64,000 nt of DNA from Nocardia australiensis (GTDB lineage Bacteria; Actinomycetota; Actinomycetes; Mycobacteriales; Mycobacteriaceae): the NCBI RefSeq assembly GCF_020733705.1, contig NZ_JAJFZM010000007.1, forward strand, positions 92,545 through 156,544, in the 5' to 3' direction. A program made the translations under genes and the position numbers. Shown here one piece after another: positions 34,553 to 43,275 of this stretch. How positions within the stretch are numbered: position 1 is the stretch's first letter; each line of letters starts with the position of its first letter. The notes under the pieces were generated by a model. The model saw only the letters and a list, made by a program, of their open reading frames with translations, made no database searches and was not told the origin of the DNA.

Positions 34553-35098
34553 TCACACGGTCAGCGGTTGGCGGCCGGGCCGGGTGCGCCGCCAGGCGAC
34601 CGCGAGGAAAATGATCAGGCCGAGCAATGGCAGCGAACTTATGGTCCAGCTCAGCGGTAGTGGTGGCCCCGGTTGGTCGAGTATCTCGATGCCGTCGAGG
34701 GTTCCTTCCCCATGCCCGAGTGGGCCGTCGATGGCGAAGGTGAAGCTGTAGGCGCCAGGGGAGTCGAACGCCCTGATATCCAGACCCCAGGAGTCGCGCT
34801 TGCGCGGATGACGCACCAGTGGCGCGGCCTTGCGGCCGGGTCGTATCGCCGGGCCCGCCAACCGCAGCGTGCCGGATTTATCGGCGATCCCGCCCTCGGG
34901 CATGAAGGTGAAGTCCAAGGACTTCATTGCCCGGATCGGCCAGGTGGAGAACCCGACGGTGACGTCATACGGGCCGACCCGGACACGCTCGGTGTGGACG
35001 ATGTCGACCGGCGCGTACGCGGATGCGGGAGACATCGCGACCAGTGACAATGTGACAACCGCGAGCAGTGTCACGGCGAGTCTGCGCAGCATGATCAT
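34553..35098 (-). CDS. Secreted membrane-anchored protein, last gene of the Met/His operon
   Basis: 181 aa from ATG 35098, which overlaps the stop of the upstream membrane gene (ATGA). Signal peptide in residues 1-27 (LRRLAVTLLAVVTLSLVAMSPASAYA), a beta-rich extracytoplasmic domain of about 120 residues (VRVGPYDVTVGFSTWPIRAMKSLDF through FAIDGPLGHGEGTLDGIEI), then a C-terminal helix (SSLPLLGLIIFLAVAWRRTR). The topology resembles YtkA/FixH or CopC-like domains held at the membrane. No metal motif is evident. Function unknown; clearly part of the 34.5-38.4 kb operon. Confidence 0.75.
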   Translation of the reverse strand: MIMLRRLAVTLLAVVTLSLVAMSPASAYAPVDIVHTERVRVGPYDVTVGFSTWPIRAMKSLDFTFMPEGGIADKSGTLRLAGPAIRPGRKAAPLVRHPRKRDSWGLDIRAFDSPGAYSFTFAIDGPLGHGEGTLDGIEILDQPGPPLPLSWTISSLPLLGLIIFLAVAWRRTRPGRQPLTV

Positions 35099-36258
35099 CG
35101 GACTTCCTCCGCCACCGGTGTGAGCAGCATCGATGTGAATCGGCCACCGAGAAATCCCGCCAGCAGCCCGAGCGGAATCCCGAGGATCGCAATCAGCGCG
35201 ACCTCGCCGATGGTGATATGCGAGGAGGCATGGGTGAGGTTCAACTGCAATGGGAACGTCACGGCGACAATCACGCCCGCCACGGCACCCGCCACCAGCA
35301 CGATCTTCTTGGCGTCGTAGCCGCGCGTGCGGACGAGCCAGAACAGACCCTCGACGGCCAGTGCCGCCACGATCATGAACATCGGCATGATGGCGGGCAG
35401 CGCCGGTGGACGCCCCGTGAGACCGTCGCGCAGCGGAAGCCCGATCGCCGAGGCGTAGGTGTGCGCGGCCCATGGCGAAAACCACCACAGAATCACCTGC
35501 ATGGCGCCGAGGGACGCCGCGATGGCGACGGCCGCACCAGGTCGAGCGAGCACCGCCGCACCCAGGATGAGTAGTAACGGCCCGAACAGCACGATCCCGA
35601 CGATGGTCGGATCGACAGGTAGTTGCAGGTTGTACAAGGCGTTGGTGGGGAACGGAGCGAAGGTGATCAGGATCGGAATCGCGAGGACGATCCCGATCCG
35701 ACCCCAGAGTTGGTCGCGATGGGATGCGAACACCATCACGCTGCCGATCATGGTGACCCAGATCGACAGAAACAGCGCAACGTGCGACGGAGTGTTCAGC
35801 ACCGCGTCGAAACCGTAGATGGAATGCCACTCCAGGTCGAGTAGTCCGTAGAGCAGGAATGACGCGGCGCCCGCTCCCGCGACCATGTATCCGAGCGGCG
35901 CGGTGAGGTTACTGCCGAACACCCGAATCGGTGTGCCGCCCATGCGCGGAACCGGTCGTCCGGCGCGTTGGGCCGAGGTGGTGATGAGCACCATCGCGAG
36001 ACTGGCGAATCCCGCCAGAGCGCTGCCGGAGTACAGGAGCAAATGGGGGAGCGTGAAGAACGTATCGGGGCCGACGTCGTCGTGCCACTGGATATCCCAG
36101 CTGAGCCCGACCAATGTGACCGCGGTGCCGAACAGCACGACCCAGGCGCCGATACGGGCCGCCGTGCTGTTGTCGGATGTGGATGTCGGCGCGGCCTCGG
36201 CGTTACTCGGGGCCGGCCCGGTGCCTTCGGACGCTTCGGGTGGGGCTGGGGTGCTCAT
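35095..36258 (-). CDS. Polytopic membrane protein of unknown function
   Basis: 387 aa from ATG 36258. After a Pro/Ser/Thr-rich N-terminus (about 35 residues) come roughly ten hydrophobic segments. Several helices contain His-rich boundaries: DIQWHDDVGPDTFFTLPHLLLYSG, DLEWHSIYGFD, NTPSHVALF and LTHASSH. These repeated W-H and P-H-x-x-L-Y motifs could bind haem, copper or act as a quinol site. It follows the FixH-like gene by 68 bases and overlaps the next gene by 4. No close family recognised. Confidence 0.75.
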   Translation of the reverse strand: MSTPAPPEASEGTGPAPSNAEAAPTSTSDNSTAARIGAWVVLFGTAVTLVGLSWDIQWHDDVGPDTFFTLPHLLLYSGSALAGFASLAMVLITTSAQRAGRPVPRMGGTPIRVFGSNLTAPLGYMVAGAGAASFLLYGLLDLEWHSIYGFDAVLNTPSHVALFLSIWVTMIGSVMVFASHRDQLWGRIGIVLAIPILITFAPFPTNALYNLQLPVDPTIVGIVLFGPLLLILGAAVLARPGAAVAIAASLGAMQVILWWFSPWAAHTYASAIGLPLRDGLTGRPPALPAIMPMFMIVAALAVEGLFWLVRTRGYDAKKIVLVAGAVAGVIVAVTFPLQLNLTHASSHITIGEVALIAILGIPLGLLAGFLGGRFTSMLLTPVAEEVR

Positions 36259-36326
36259 GACGGACGATCCTTCCTCTGGTCGTACTCCGGCGGGTGTATC
36301 CGAGTTCTGCGTGGTGCGGCGCGGTA

Positions 36327-36779
36327 TCAGCCGCCGACCCATAACGGCACGGTGAGTTGGTCGATGCCGTTGTGTGTGTCGATGGACAGCCGAAGTTCCC
36401 ACGGTCCGGTCATCATCAGTGGCACCGCCGCGACGTGGAAGTGGCCCGATCCGGCGGCGGTCGCCACGACGGGCGCCCCAGCATGACCCATGAGCGGCTG
36501 GATCGCCTGAACCCGCAATGCCGCGTGGCCTATCGGGGTTCCGGTTCGATCGCTGATCGCGACGTCGATATCGGTCGTGCCGACGCGAACAGTGTCGATA
36601 GAGATGCTGACGAGATGGTCCGGTGTTCCGGTCTTCAGCACGACCGGACCGGGCGTGCTCGGCCACAGCCGCCACGCCAGGGCGGCAATCACGATGGCGA
36701 TGACAACACCTGTGACAGCGAGAAAGCGGTTAGACCGTGCGGGTGCGCTGGCTCCGGAGTCGGCAGTCGACGCGTTCAT
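36327..36779 (-). CDS. FixH/YtkA-like membrane-anchored protein
   Basis: 150 aa from ATG 36779, overlapping the upstream stop (ATGA). One N-terminal TM helix (FLAVTGVVIAIVIAALAWRLW, residues about 19-38) and an extracytoplasmic YtkA/FixH-type beta domain with Met/His ligands in QPLMGHAGAPVV and SGHFHVAAVPLMMTGPWELRL. The M-x-H-A-G and G-x-Y/F-x(n)-M-x-G-x-W-E patterns are those of YtkA domains found next to copper/cytochrome oxidase assembly genes. A role in periplasmic copper handling is plausible but inferred. Confidence 0.7.
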   Translation of the reverse strand: MNASTADSGASAPARSNRFLAVTGVVIAIVIAALAWRLWPSTPGPVVLKTGTPDHLVSISIDTVRVGTTDIDVAISDRTGTPIGHAALRVQAIQPLMGHAGAPVVATAAGSGHFHVAAVPLMMTGPWELRLSIDTHNGIDQLTVPLWVGG

Positions 36780-38428
36780 CGGTGTGCCCCAGCAGCCTGG
36801 GCCGCGGCGACGTCGAGCACGACGGGAACGGTGAGCACGCTGAACTCTCGTTCGACCTGAATCCACAGTCGGTAGCGGCCCGCGACGGGGAAAGTGAAGG
36901 TGAACGGAACGTCGGGCCCGTAGGCGGCCACGGTCTCGTCGGGGCCGCTCTCACCGTTGGCGGGGGGCATGATCATCGCTCCTCGTCCAGCGTCTGCCGC
37001 GCTGCTCATTCCCGGCATGTGCGTCATGCCGCTCATCTCCGGCGTGTGCGTCATGTCCGGCATCGAGGTCGGTCCCATCGAATGGGCATGTCCCCAGATG
37101 GGCGAATTCTGCACTGCCGCAGCAATATCGACGCCATCGGGCAGTGGTCCCGCCATGATGAGATGCCCGACCATACCCAGCCACGGCTGTAGGTCGGCGG
37201 TATCGCCGACCTCGGCGGTAATGGTGGTGGGTTCTCCGGCCACCGGAGTGGTCGTGCGCACGGTGATGGGGTTCGTTTCGACGACCGTCGACGCCGCACC
37301 ATCACCACCGCCGAGATGGATCGGAACCACTGACGCTAACGTCGTCGTACTGGGTAGGACCGTGAAACCAGTTGCCGCACGGACCATTTGGACTCCACCG
37401 CCCCGGCGAGCCAATTCGACCGACAGCGCGTGCCGGCCGCTCTCCGGCGCGGCCAGATGGACCCGGTAGCGCCCCGGCTCGGTGCGGATCGGATGTAGAT
37501 GCGACAACCGGCCGCTCGGACCGACCACCAGCAGATGCAGCAGCGCGCTGTCGTGGACGAGTAGATCGTCGACCGACGCGCCAGTGGCCGCGTCGGTGAG
37601 GACGAGATCGAGATCGCCGGGCTGACCGGCTGTGATCGGACCGCTCTCGACCCTGAGCAGGACGGGCGGACGGGAGAAGTCGGAGATCTGCGGCTGGTTC
37701 AGCGTGTAGGGGTCGGTGACGTTGTCCACGCTCGGGTCGAGCTGACCGCCGGGTTGGGGAGGCAATGGAAACGACGCAGACAGCAGTGCGGCGGTCACCG
37801 AGACCGCGACTCCGGCCACCATCCCACCGGCCGGAAGCAGCGCCCACGCACTGTGCCTGGCTCGTGTCGCGATCAGTACCGAGACCGGCAGCAGCACACC
37901 CGCCACCAGGAACCCGCCGTAGACGAGCCGCTCCGGCGGCGAGGTGACCTGCTCGGGCACGATGAACGGTATCCGCGCCACGCGCTCGCCGTCGCCGATG
38001 GCCAGTTCCCACGGCCCGGCCCGGTCCATGTCCAGCGTTGCCGAGTACATACCGGGTGTATCGCCCAGCGCGACAACGGTTTCAGCGGTGGGTACTCCGG
38101 CGGCAGGCAGCGCCGAGCCTGTTTCCGCGCCCGTCGGGATCGTCGCGAGAGTGAGTTGCCCGGCGGCGGTGCCGGTGTGGGCGACCACATCGACGCGCAG
38201 CGGACCGGGCACGCTGGTAATCCGGCGCAGCACAATCGTGAGTTCCCGATCGCCGAGGGTCTGCGCGACCGAAACATCCGCGCCGGAGGACGGTGAGTCG
38301 GCGAACGCGAGTGCCGACCCGGCAGAGGCGAGCACGGCATACAGTCCCACGACCAGCAGGACGCGGCGAACGGTGCGAGCGGCAGCAGTCACGCCCGTCA
38401 TGGTAAGGACGCGAACGCGCGAGATCAT
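36776..38428 (-). CDS. Large secreted/membrane Met-His-rich protein, first gene of the operon
   Basis: About 550 aa from ATG 38428 (ATG 38401 is an alternative; the GGGAGG before 38428 is close). Signal peptide/TM near residues 20-45, a first beta domain (CopC/YtkA-like, with MYSATLDMDRAGPWEL), a central pair of TM helices (LVYGGFLVAGVLLPVSVLIA and following), and a second, repeated YtkA-like domain. Near the end lies a methionine/histidine run at + strand about 37000-37110 (HAHSMGP, TSMPDMTHTPEM, SGMTHMPGM), a typical copper(I)-binding tract. It is divergent from a truncated haemoglobin gene 95 bases away. Confidence 0.75.
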   Translation of the reverse strand: MISRVRVLTMTGVTAAARTVRRVLLVVGLYAVLASAGSALAFADSPSSGADVSVAQTLGDRELTIVLRRITSVPGPLRVDVVAHTGTAAGQLTLATIPTGAETGSALPAAGVPTAETVVALGDTPGMYSATLDMDRAGPWELAIGDGERVARIPFIVPEQVTSPPERLVYGGFLVAGVLLPVSVLIATRARHSAWALLPAGGMVAGVAVSVTAALLSASFPLPPQPGGQLDPSVDNVTDPYTLNQPQISDFSRPPVLLRVESGPITAGQPGDLDLVLTDAATGASVDDLLVHDSALLHLLVVGPSGRLSHLHPIRTEPGRYRVHLAAPESGRHALSVELARRGGGVQMVRAATGFTVLPSTTTLASVVPIHLGGGDGAASTVVETNPITVRTTTPVAGEPTTITAEVGDTADLQPWLGMVGHLIMAGPLPDGVDIAAAVQNSPIWGHAHSMGPTSMPDMTHTPEMSGMTHMPGMSSAADAGRGAMIMPPANGESGPDETVAAYGPDVPFTFTFPVAGRYRLWIQVEREFSVLTVPVVLDVAAAQAAGAHR

Positions 38429-38523
38429 CACCTCCCGTGGGGATTTCGAGTCCCTCCCTGGAGTGATGTCAGCGGCGAGGAAATCCCGGATAATGCGCGT
38501 CCACGTTGTGTAGGGTTGGGCGG

Positions 38524-39006
38524 GTGACGGACTCATCGGTCGGTTCTCCCGCCGTGCCCACCCTGTACGAATGGGCTGGTGGGATGTCTGCGTTCGAGGC
38601 ATTGACGACCGCGTTCTACCGCGAGGTACTGAAAGACGATCTGGTCGGCCCGCTGTTTCGCGGCATGGATCCGGGGCATCCGAAATACGTCGCAATGTGG
38701 TTGGCGGAAGTATTCGGCGGACCCGAAACCTACAGCGCCGAGCGCGACGGCTACCGCCACATGGTGCGGCAACATCTCGGCAGGGCGATCACCGAGCCGC
38801 AACGTCGCCGCTGGGTGAACCTTTTGATGGACGCCGCCGACAAGGTCGGCCTGCCCGCCGACCCGGAATTCCGCGCCGCCTTCGCCTCCTACATCGAGTG
38901 GGGCACTCGCATCGCGCATACGAACTCCCAGCCCGACGCCCACCCTCCGCTGGAGGCTCCGGTACCGCATTGGGGCTGGGGTGTGGCGCCGCCGTATCGG
39001 CCGTAG
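38524..39006 (+). CDS. Group II truncated haemoglobin
   Basis: 160 aa from GTG 38524. Two-on-two globin: TLYEWAGGMSAFEALTTAFY (A-B helices), VFGGPETYSAERDGYRHMVRQHLG (E-F region with the proximal His in RQHLG) and late WVNLLMDAADK. Trp in the G helix and Tyr residues fit group II (GlbO-like), although the C-terminal tail PHWGWGVAPPYRP makes it longer than mycobacterial GlbO. Such proteins bind O2/NO and detoxify NO or peroxide. Divergent from the Met/His-rich operon, with which it may share redox or metal control. Confidence 0.85.
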   Translation: MTDSSVGSPAVPTLYEWAGGMSAFEALTTAFYREVLKDDLVGPLFRGMDPGHPKYVAMWLAEVFGGPETYSAERDGYRHMVRQHLGRAITEPQRRRWVNLLMDAADKVGLPADPEFRAAFASYIEWGTRIAHTNSQPDAHPPLEAPVPHWGWGVAPPYRP

Positions 39007-39079
39007 AGTCGATAGCGCCCATGGCGCCGGGCGAGAGTGGACCGTGCGCTACACCTCGCGCCAACAAGGATGAATCCTG

Positions 39080-40210
39080 TTGAAGTACATTCCGCGTCTG
39101 GTCATGTTCCTGGCCGTTCCCGCTGTGTTGTTCCTGCTGCCCTGGTGGACGCTCGTCGAGGCCCCGTCTGATGGCACCGGGCCACTGTTCTGGCTTGGAT
39201 CGGCCGTGTTTGTGCTCGGTTTCGTATGCCTGCCCGCGACGATGTTCCTCGGGCACGGGCCCGCGCAGTCGGATCCTGCGTCCATGGTGGGCGACACGCT
39301 GCTCGGCGTGATGTGGGTGGTGTTCAGCTGGTCGGTGATCGGCGATATCGTCGGTGTCGGCTTGTTCGCCGGGGGCGTCGACGATCCGGCGCGTGCGCGG
39401 ATCGTCGCGGTGGGCGTTCTAGTGGTGTCGGCCGCGCTGGTTGCCTGGGGAGTGTTCGAGGCGCGGCGGGTGCCGAGGGTTCGTACTCTGGACGTATCGA
39501 TCGCCGGACTCGGGCCTGGACTCGATGGGCTGCGCATGGTGGTCATCACCGACACTCATTTCGCCGCGCTGAATCGGTTGCGCTGGTCGGAGAAGGTGGT
39601 CGACGTCGTCAATGCGCAACACCCTGACATCGCCTGCCACGCGGGCGATCTCGCGGATGGATCGGTGGCAAAGCGACGCGCGCAAGTCGACCCGCTCGCG
39701 AAGGTCGAGGCCGAGCTCGGCAAGTTCTACATCACCGGCAATCACGAATACTTCGGCGACGCGCCGGGCTGGATCGAGCATATGGCATCGATCGGCTGGC
39801 AGCCGCTGCGCAATCAGCACGAGATGGTGAGCCGTGGCGGCGACAGCCTCGTGATGGCGGGCATCGACGACCCGACCGGCGTCGGTCTGGACGGGCACGG
39901 CCCCGACCTTTCCGCGGCGCTCGCCGGTGCGGACCCGCAGCTGCCGGTGGTGTTGCTCGCACACCAGCCTCGGCAGGTCATCGGCGCCGCGGAAGCCGGT
40001 GTCGCGCTGCAGATCTCCGGCCACACCCATGGTGGCCAAATCTGGCCGTTCCATTATCTGGTTCGCCTGGAGCAGCCGGTGGTGGCGGGTCTGAGTCGTC
40101 ACGGCGCGGACACTCAGCTCTATACGAGTCGCGGTACCGGCTTCTGGGGGCCGCAGCTGCGGGTGTTCGCGCCCAGTGAGATCACGGTGTTGGTGTTGCG
40201 TTCGCGCTGA
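39080..40210 (+). CDS. Membrane-anchored calcineurin-type metallophosphoesterase
   Basis: 376 aa from TTG 39080 behind AAGGATG. About four N-terminal TM helices (residues 5-130), then the phosphoesterase domain on the cytoplasmic or outer face with all metal motifs: ITDTHF (D-x-H), GDLADG (GD), TGNHEYF (GNHE), LLAHQP and SGHTHGGQIWPF (GHTH). YkuE/YaeI-type enzymes of this build often hydrolyse lipid A- or UDP-type pyrophosphates or phosphodiesters. 73 bases after the haemoglobin gene. Substrate unknown. Confidence 0.87.
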   Translation: MKYIPRLVMFLAVPAVLFLLPWWTLVEAPSDGTGPLFWLGSAVFVLGFVCLPATMFLGHGPAQSDPASMVGDTLLGVMWVVFSWSVIGDIVGVGLFAGGVDDPARARIVAVGVLVVSAALVAWGVFEARRVPRVRTLDVSIAGLGPGLDGLRMVVITDTHFAALNRLRWSEKVVDVVNAQHPDIACHAGDLADGSVAKRRAQVDPLAKVEAELGKFYITGNHEYFGDAPGWIEHMASIGWQPLRNQHEMVSRGGDSLVMAGIDDPTGVGLDGHGPDLSAALAGADPQLPVVLLAHQPRQVIGAAEAGVALQISGHTHGGQIWPFHYLVRLEQPVVAGLSRHGADTQLYTSRGTGFWGPQLRVFAPSEITVLVLRSR

Positions 40211-40358
40211 CAGCACCGAGTAGTTCCACGCTGCCGGGCACTCTCGGGTGTGGTCGATGATGGAACGCTCTGCTGGTGAACCACATGAATGCCACTGGTG
40301 GACAGTGGATTTGCTGGCCGGGGGTGGCAGGCCGACCCGGCACCGTCAGAATCTAGGT

Positions 40359-41207
40359 GTGACCGAATTCCTGCTGTCGCCCCAGCGGCGAGACGAACTG
40401 GCCACCCTACTCGGCGACGACACCCGTCTGCGCACCGAATATCCGGCCGTCGCGGACTATCTCGACACGGCCGCACGACTACCCGGCACCGGGGACGACG
40501 CCGCCGATCGTGCGTTCGATATTCGGCTCCTGCACTATCTGACCGGCGGCCCGAGCGAGAATCCATACTGGGACATCGTCGCTCCCGCCGTAGCCGCGGG
40601 TGCGCGACAGTCTGTCCGCAGGGTCGTCAATGGCGGCCGGGAAAACGGAAGCGCGCGTCTGGCTTACGCACAGACCGTCCTGCAGGCCGCATACGCTTAC
40701 GCCATTCCCGCACCCGAGACGCTGCGCTGGATCGCCGAGATGTGCGATGGCAGACGGATTCTCGAGATCGGGGCAGGACGCGGGTATTGGGCCGGTCAAC
40801 TGGCCAGGACCGGTGTGGAGGTGCTGGCATTCGATTCCGAACCGCCCGGCATCGCGCAGAATCTATCGTTTCCGGCTGCCGCGGGTCAGCCTGCCAGCTG
40901 GTACCGGGTCGGTGAGCTCGGCGGTCTGTCGCGGTTGCGGGCCGCGGGCGGCGAGGGCGAGGCCGTGCTGCTGCTGTGCTGGCCCCCTGGCTGGGGCAAC
41001 ACGATGGCATCCGAAGCGCTGGCCTCCTACCGGCGGGCTGGTGGTGATCGTGTGATCTATATCGGCGAACCACGCGGTGGTAAGACGGGTGATGACGCCT
41101 TCTTCGACGCGCTCGACGCCGAGTGGCAGCTGATGGGACAGGACTCGAATTTCGTGGCGTGGTGGAACCTCGACGACACCGCGCAATGCTGGGGACCGCG
41201 GTCTTGA
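40359..41207 (+). CDS. Class I SAM-dependent methyltransferase-like protein
   Basis: 282 aa from GTG 40359 (an upstream in-frame start gives a Cys/His-containing extension without support). Motif I RRILEIGAGRGYWAGQLARTG at about 160-180, acidic motif II (VLAFDSEP). The N-terminal 150 residues are helical and unlike standard modules. Proteins with this organisation (helical domain, then Rossmann domain, W-rich end) are widespread in actinobacteria and fungi without known substrate. Ends 13 bases before the tandem repeats of the GntR promoter. Confidence 0.7.
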   Translation: MTEFLLSPQRRDELATLLGDDTRLRTEYPAVADYLDTAARLPGTGDDAADRAFDIRLLHYLTGGPSENPYWDIVAPAVAAGARQSVRRVVNGGRENGSARLAYAQTVLQAAYAYAIPAPETLRWIAEMCDGRRILEIGAGRGYWAGQLARTGVEVLAFDSEPPGIAQNLSFPAAAGQPASWYRVGELGGLSRLRAAGGEGEAVLLLCWPPGWGNTMASEALASYRRAGGDRVIYIGEPRGGKTGDDAFFDALDAEWQLMGQDSNFVAWWNLDDTAQCWGPRS

Positions 41208-41220
41208 TATCGGCGATTCG

Positions 41221-41248
41221 CAGTTACGTATACACAGTTGCGTATACA
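41221..41248. repeat. Tandem 14-bp operator repeats before the GntR gene
   Basis: CAGTTACGTATACA (41221-41234) and CAGTTGCGTATACA (41235-41248) abut directly and differ at one base. Each holds the palindrome GTATAC. They end 31 bases before the GntR start; such tandem sites are typical of autoregulated GntR/KorSA-type repressors. Confidence 0.65.
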
Positions 41249-41279
41249 CTCGGCGAACGTTGCTGAAAGGAGGTTTACG

Positions 41280-41987
41280 ATGCCGCAACCAGCGTATGTG
41301 TCCATCGCGGGCGAGATCGCGAAGAAGATTCGCACCGGCAAGCTTTCGCCAGGTACACAATTACACAGCTATTCGGAAATGGCTGAGCTGTACGAGGTTT
41401 CGGGTGTGGTGATCCGTCAGGCGGTCGCGCTGCTACTGAGTCAGGGGCTGGTACGGACCATCCCGCGAAAGGGCACATTCGTCGCGGAGCGGCCGGATCT
41501 GGTCCGGGTTTCGCCTGAGCGTCAGTTCGAAAGCGTGGAAGGTTCGTTCGGCAATGAGTCCGACCGTCATGTTCATGTCGATCGTGAAGTTCGCCGGGTG
41601 TCCGCCGGCGCGCACGCCGAGGTGCTCGGTATCACTCCCGAAGACACCGTCGTGCACGTGATCACCAAGGTCACCGAGGACGGTCGACCGATATCGATCT
41701 CCGATACCTACCAGCCGGTCGCGCGGCTCGAGACCGCGCCGTTGTTCCTGGAAGAGGCGATCGCCGATCGACACCCGACCGCCGACCACGCAAGCTGGCT
41801 CGGCACGGCGGCCGGCGATCTCGTCAAGACCGTCCATCAGCGCTTCCTCAGCGACGCGGAGGACGTAGTGATGATCTCCAACGTGAGCTACCCACGTGAT
41901 CGCTACAGCGCCTTCGTCTTTCGGATGAAGCTCGATGACGGCCGCGAGGCCGTCACATGGCCCGCCACCTCGAACGGAAAATTATGA
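41280..41987 (+). CDS. GntR family regulator (HutC/UTRA type)
   Basis: 235 aa from ATG 41280 behind AAAGGAGG. The winged helix lies at residues about 5-70 (IAGEIAKKIRTGKLSPGTQL, SEMAELYEVSGVVIRQAVALL, GLVRTIPRKGTFVAE). A UTRA domain follows (RRVSAGAHAEVLGITPEDTVVHVITKV). It overlaps the next gene by 4 bases and is preceded by two tandem GTATAC repeats, so autoregulation is likely. In Streptomyces, similar GntR proteins (KorSA/TraR) control integrative plasmids; no plasmid functions are seen here. Confidence 0.85.
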   Translation: MPQPAYVSIAGEIAKKIRTGKLSPGTQLHSYSEMAELYEVSGVVIRQAVALLLSQGLVRTIPRKGTFVAERPDLVRVSPERQFESVEGSFGNESDRHVHVDREVRRVSAGAHAEVLGITPEDTVVHVITKVTEDGRPISISDTYQPVARLETAPLFLEEAIADRHPTADHASWLGTAAGDLVKTVHQRFLSDAEDVVMISNVSYPRDRYSAFVFRMKLDDGREAVTWPATSNGKL

Positions 41988-42307
41988 AACGCGCCATCGG
42001 GTTCTTGCGGCACGATATCTCCGGCAGTGACCGGGACGTCCACGAGAGGGCGATCAACGACCTCGCCGCGGCGGAGGGCTACCAAATCGACACGATCTTG
42101 GCCGTCGGCCCGGATGTCACCCACCCATTGAGCCGTATCCTGGTGGCGGTCAGCCGGATACACGCCGACGCGGTGATAACCCCCGGCCCCGATCATGTCG
42201 CCGACTTCGCCCGCGCACTGCTGGTGGTCACCGATCTGATCACTATCGCACCGCCGCGGACCGCGCGCCGCGGAGTCCGGCACAAGACCGATCTGAACAG
42301 CTCATGA
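41984..42307 (+). CDS. Small resolvase-N-terminal-like protein
   Basis: 107 aa from ATG 41984. Opening KRAIGFLRHDISGSDRDVHERAI resembles the first strand and helix of serine-recombinase N-terminal domains (R-A-I-G-Y-x-R), but the catalytic Ser is not conserved and no DNA-binding domain follows. Such stand-alone, catalytically dead resolvase-like proteins are found next to GntR genes in actinobacteria. It is coupled to the GntR gene and to DUF1992 by ATGA overlaps on both sides. Role unknown, perhaps a co-regulator. Confidence 0.6.
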   Translation: MKRAIGFLRHDISGSDRDVHERAINDLAAAEGYQIDTILAVGPDVTHPLSRILVAVSRIHADAVITPGPDHVADFARALLVVTDLITIAPPRTARRGVRHKTDLNSS

Positions 42308-42810
42308 CCGAACGCAAACCGCTGGGCACGAGTTTCGAATCGTGGATCGATAAACAGATTCGCGAGGCGACAGAACGAGGTGAGTTCGAGAATCTGGAGG
42401 GTGCGGGGAAACCGATTCCCGGCTCCTCGGACGATGAGAACTGGTGGCTGAAGAACTATTTGAACCGCGAAGGCGTGCGCGCTGACGGAATGCTGCCGCC
42501 ATCGCTGCTGCTGCGCCGTGATGTCGAACGGCTTCCCGAGACGGTACGGGAGCTGGACACCGAGCGGCAGGTCCGCGCCGAGGTTGCCGAATTGAACCGG
42601 CGCATTATCGAATGGTTACGGCTGCCGGACGGACCGTGTGTCCCGGTGTCCCCGGTGAACGCCGACGATATCGTCGCGCGGTGGTGCGAGGAGCGCGCCG
42701 CGGCGAGCGTGAGCAAACGTGAGCAACAGCCGCGCCCCGAATCGAAACCTCCTGCCATAACACCGAGTGGGTGGTATCGGCTCGTTGCTCGGATCCGTGG
42801 ACGCCGGTGA
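42304..42810 (+). CDS. DUF1992 (DnaJ-C28-like) protein
   Basis: 168 aa. Residues 12-105 match DUF1992: FESWIDKQIREATERGEFENLEGAGKPI, then WWLKNYLNREG and LPPSLLLRRDVE with the ETVRELDTE helix. It occurs in human DNAJC28 and in many bacteria without known role. The C-terminal 60 residues are basic and low-complexity (WYRLVARIRGRR end). Third gene of the GntR operon. Confidence 0.85.
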   Translation: MTERKPLGTSFESWIDKQIREATERGEFENLEGAGKPIPGSSDDENWWLKNYLNREGVRADGMLPPSLLLRRDVERLPETVRELDTERQVRAEVAELNRRIIEWLRLPDGPCVPVSPVNADDIVARWCEERAAASVSKREQQPRPESKPPAITPSGWYRLVARIRGRR

Positions 42811-42842
42811 ACCGCGCGTAATTGTGGCCCGCGTGCGGGTGA

Positions 42843-43037
42843 TCAGGACAGCGGCACCGGTCCGTCGCCAGCGGGGCCGAACACCGACTCCACGGCGAAG
42901 CCGTGGCGCATCGGCTGCGCTCGTCGTGCCCTGGGCCGGGTCGTTTCCCGCTGCTCGCGTCGGGCGGCTCGTGCTCCCAGCACGGTGCCGGTCGCCAGCG
43001 CGATCATCATGGGCACCAGCAGTGCTATCGCCGTCAT
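42843..43037 (-). CDS. Small hypothetical membrane protein
   Basis: 64 aa from ATG 43037 with GAAGAAGG upstream (ATG 43058 is possible). One TM helix (TAIALLVPMMIALATGTVLGARA) and a basic, Arg-rich tail with QRETTRPRARRA. Converges on DUF1992; a small CCCGC/GCGGG hairpin at 42828-42839 separates them. No family recognised. Confidence 0.45.
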   Translation of the reverse strand: MTAIALLVPMMIALATGTVLGARAARREQRETTRPRARRAQPMRHGFAVESVFGPAGDGPVPLS

Positions 43038-43275
43038 CGGTTCACCTTCTTCATCCATACCTCGTGTTGACTGCCCGGAGCGGGGCGCCTCTGGGTAATG
43101 CCTTTTCCATCACCATCGGCGCATTCCGTGTTACGGCGGTCCGAATAACTACTGGTGGGAGGCGGTTCGGTGGTATCGCGGGCAATCGCCGTCGGCTCGG
43201 GAGCGCGCCGAGGCCGTGCCGGGCGTGCGGACGGCACAAGAAGCCGACAGACGAACGAACAAGGAGTGAGCCGTC

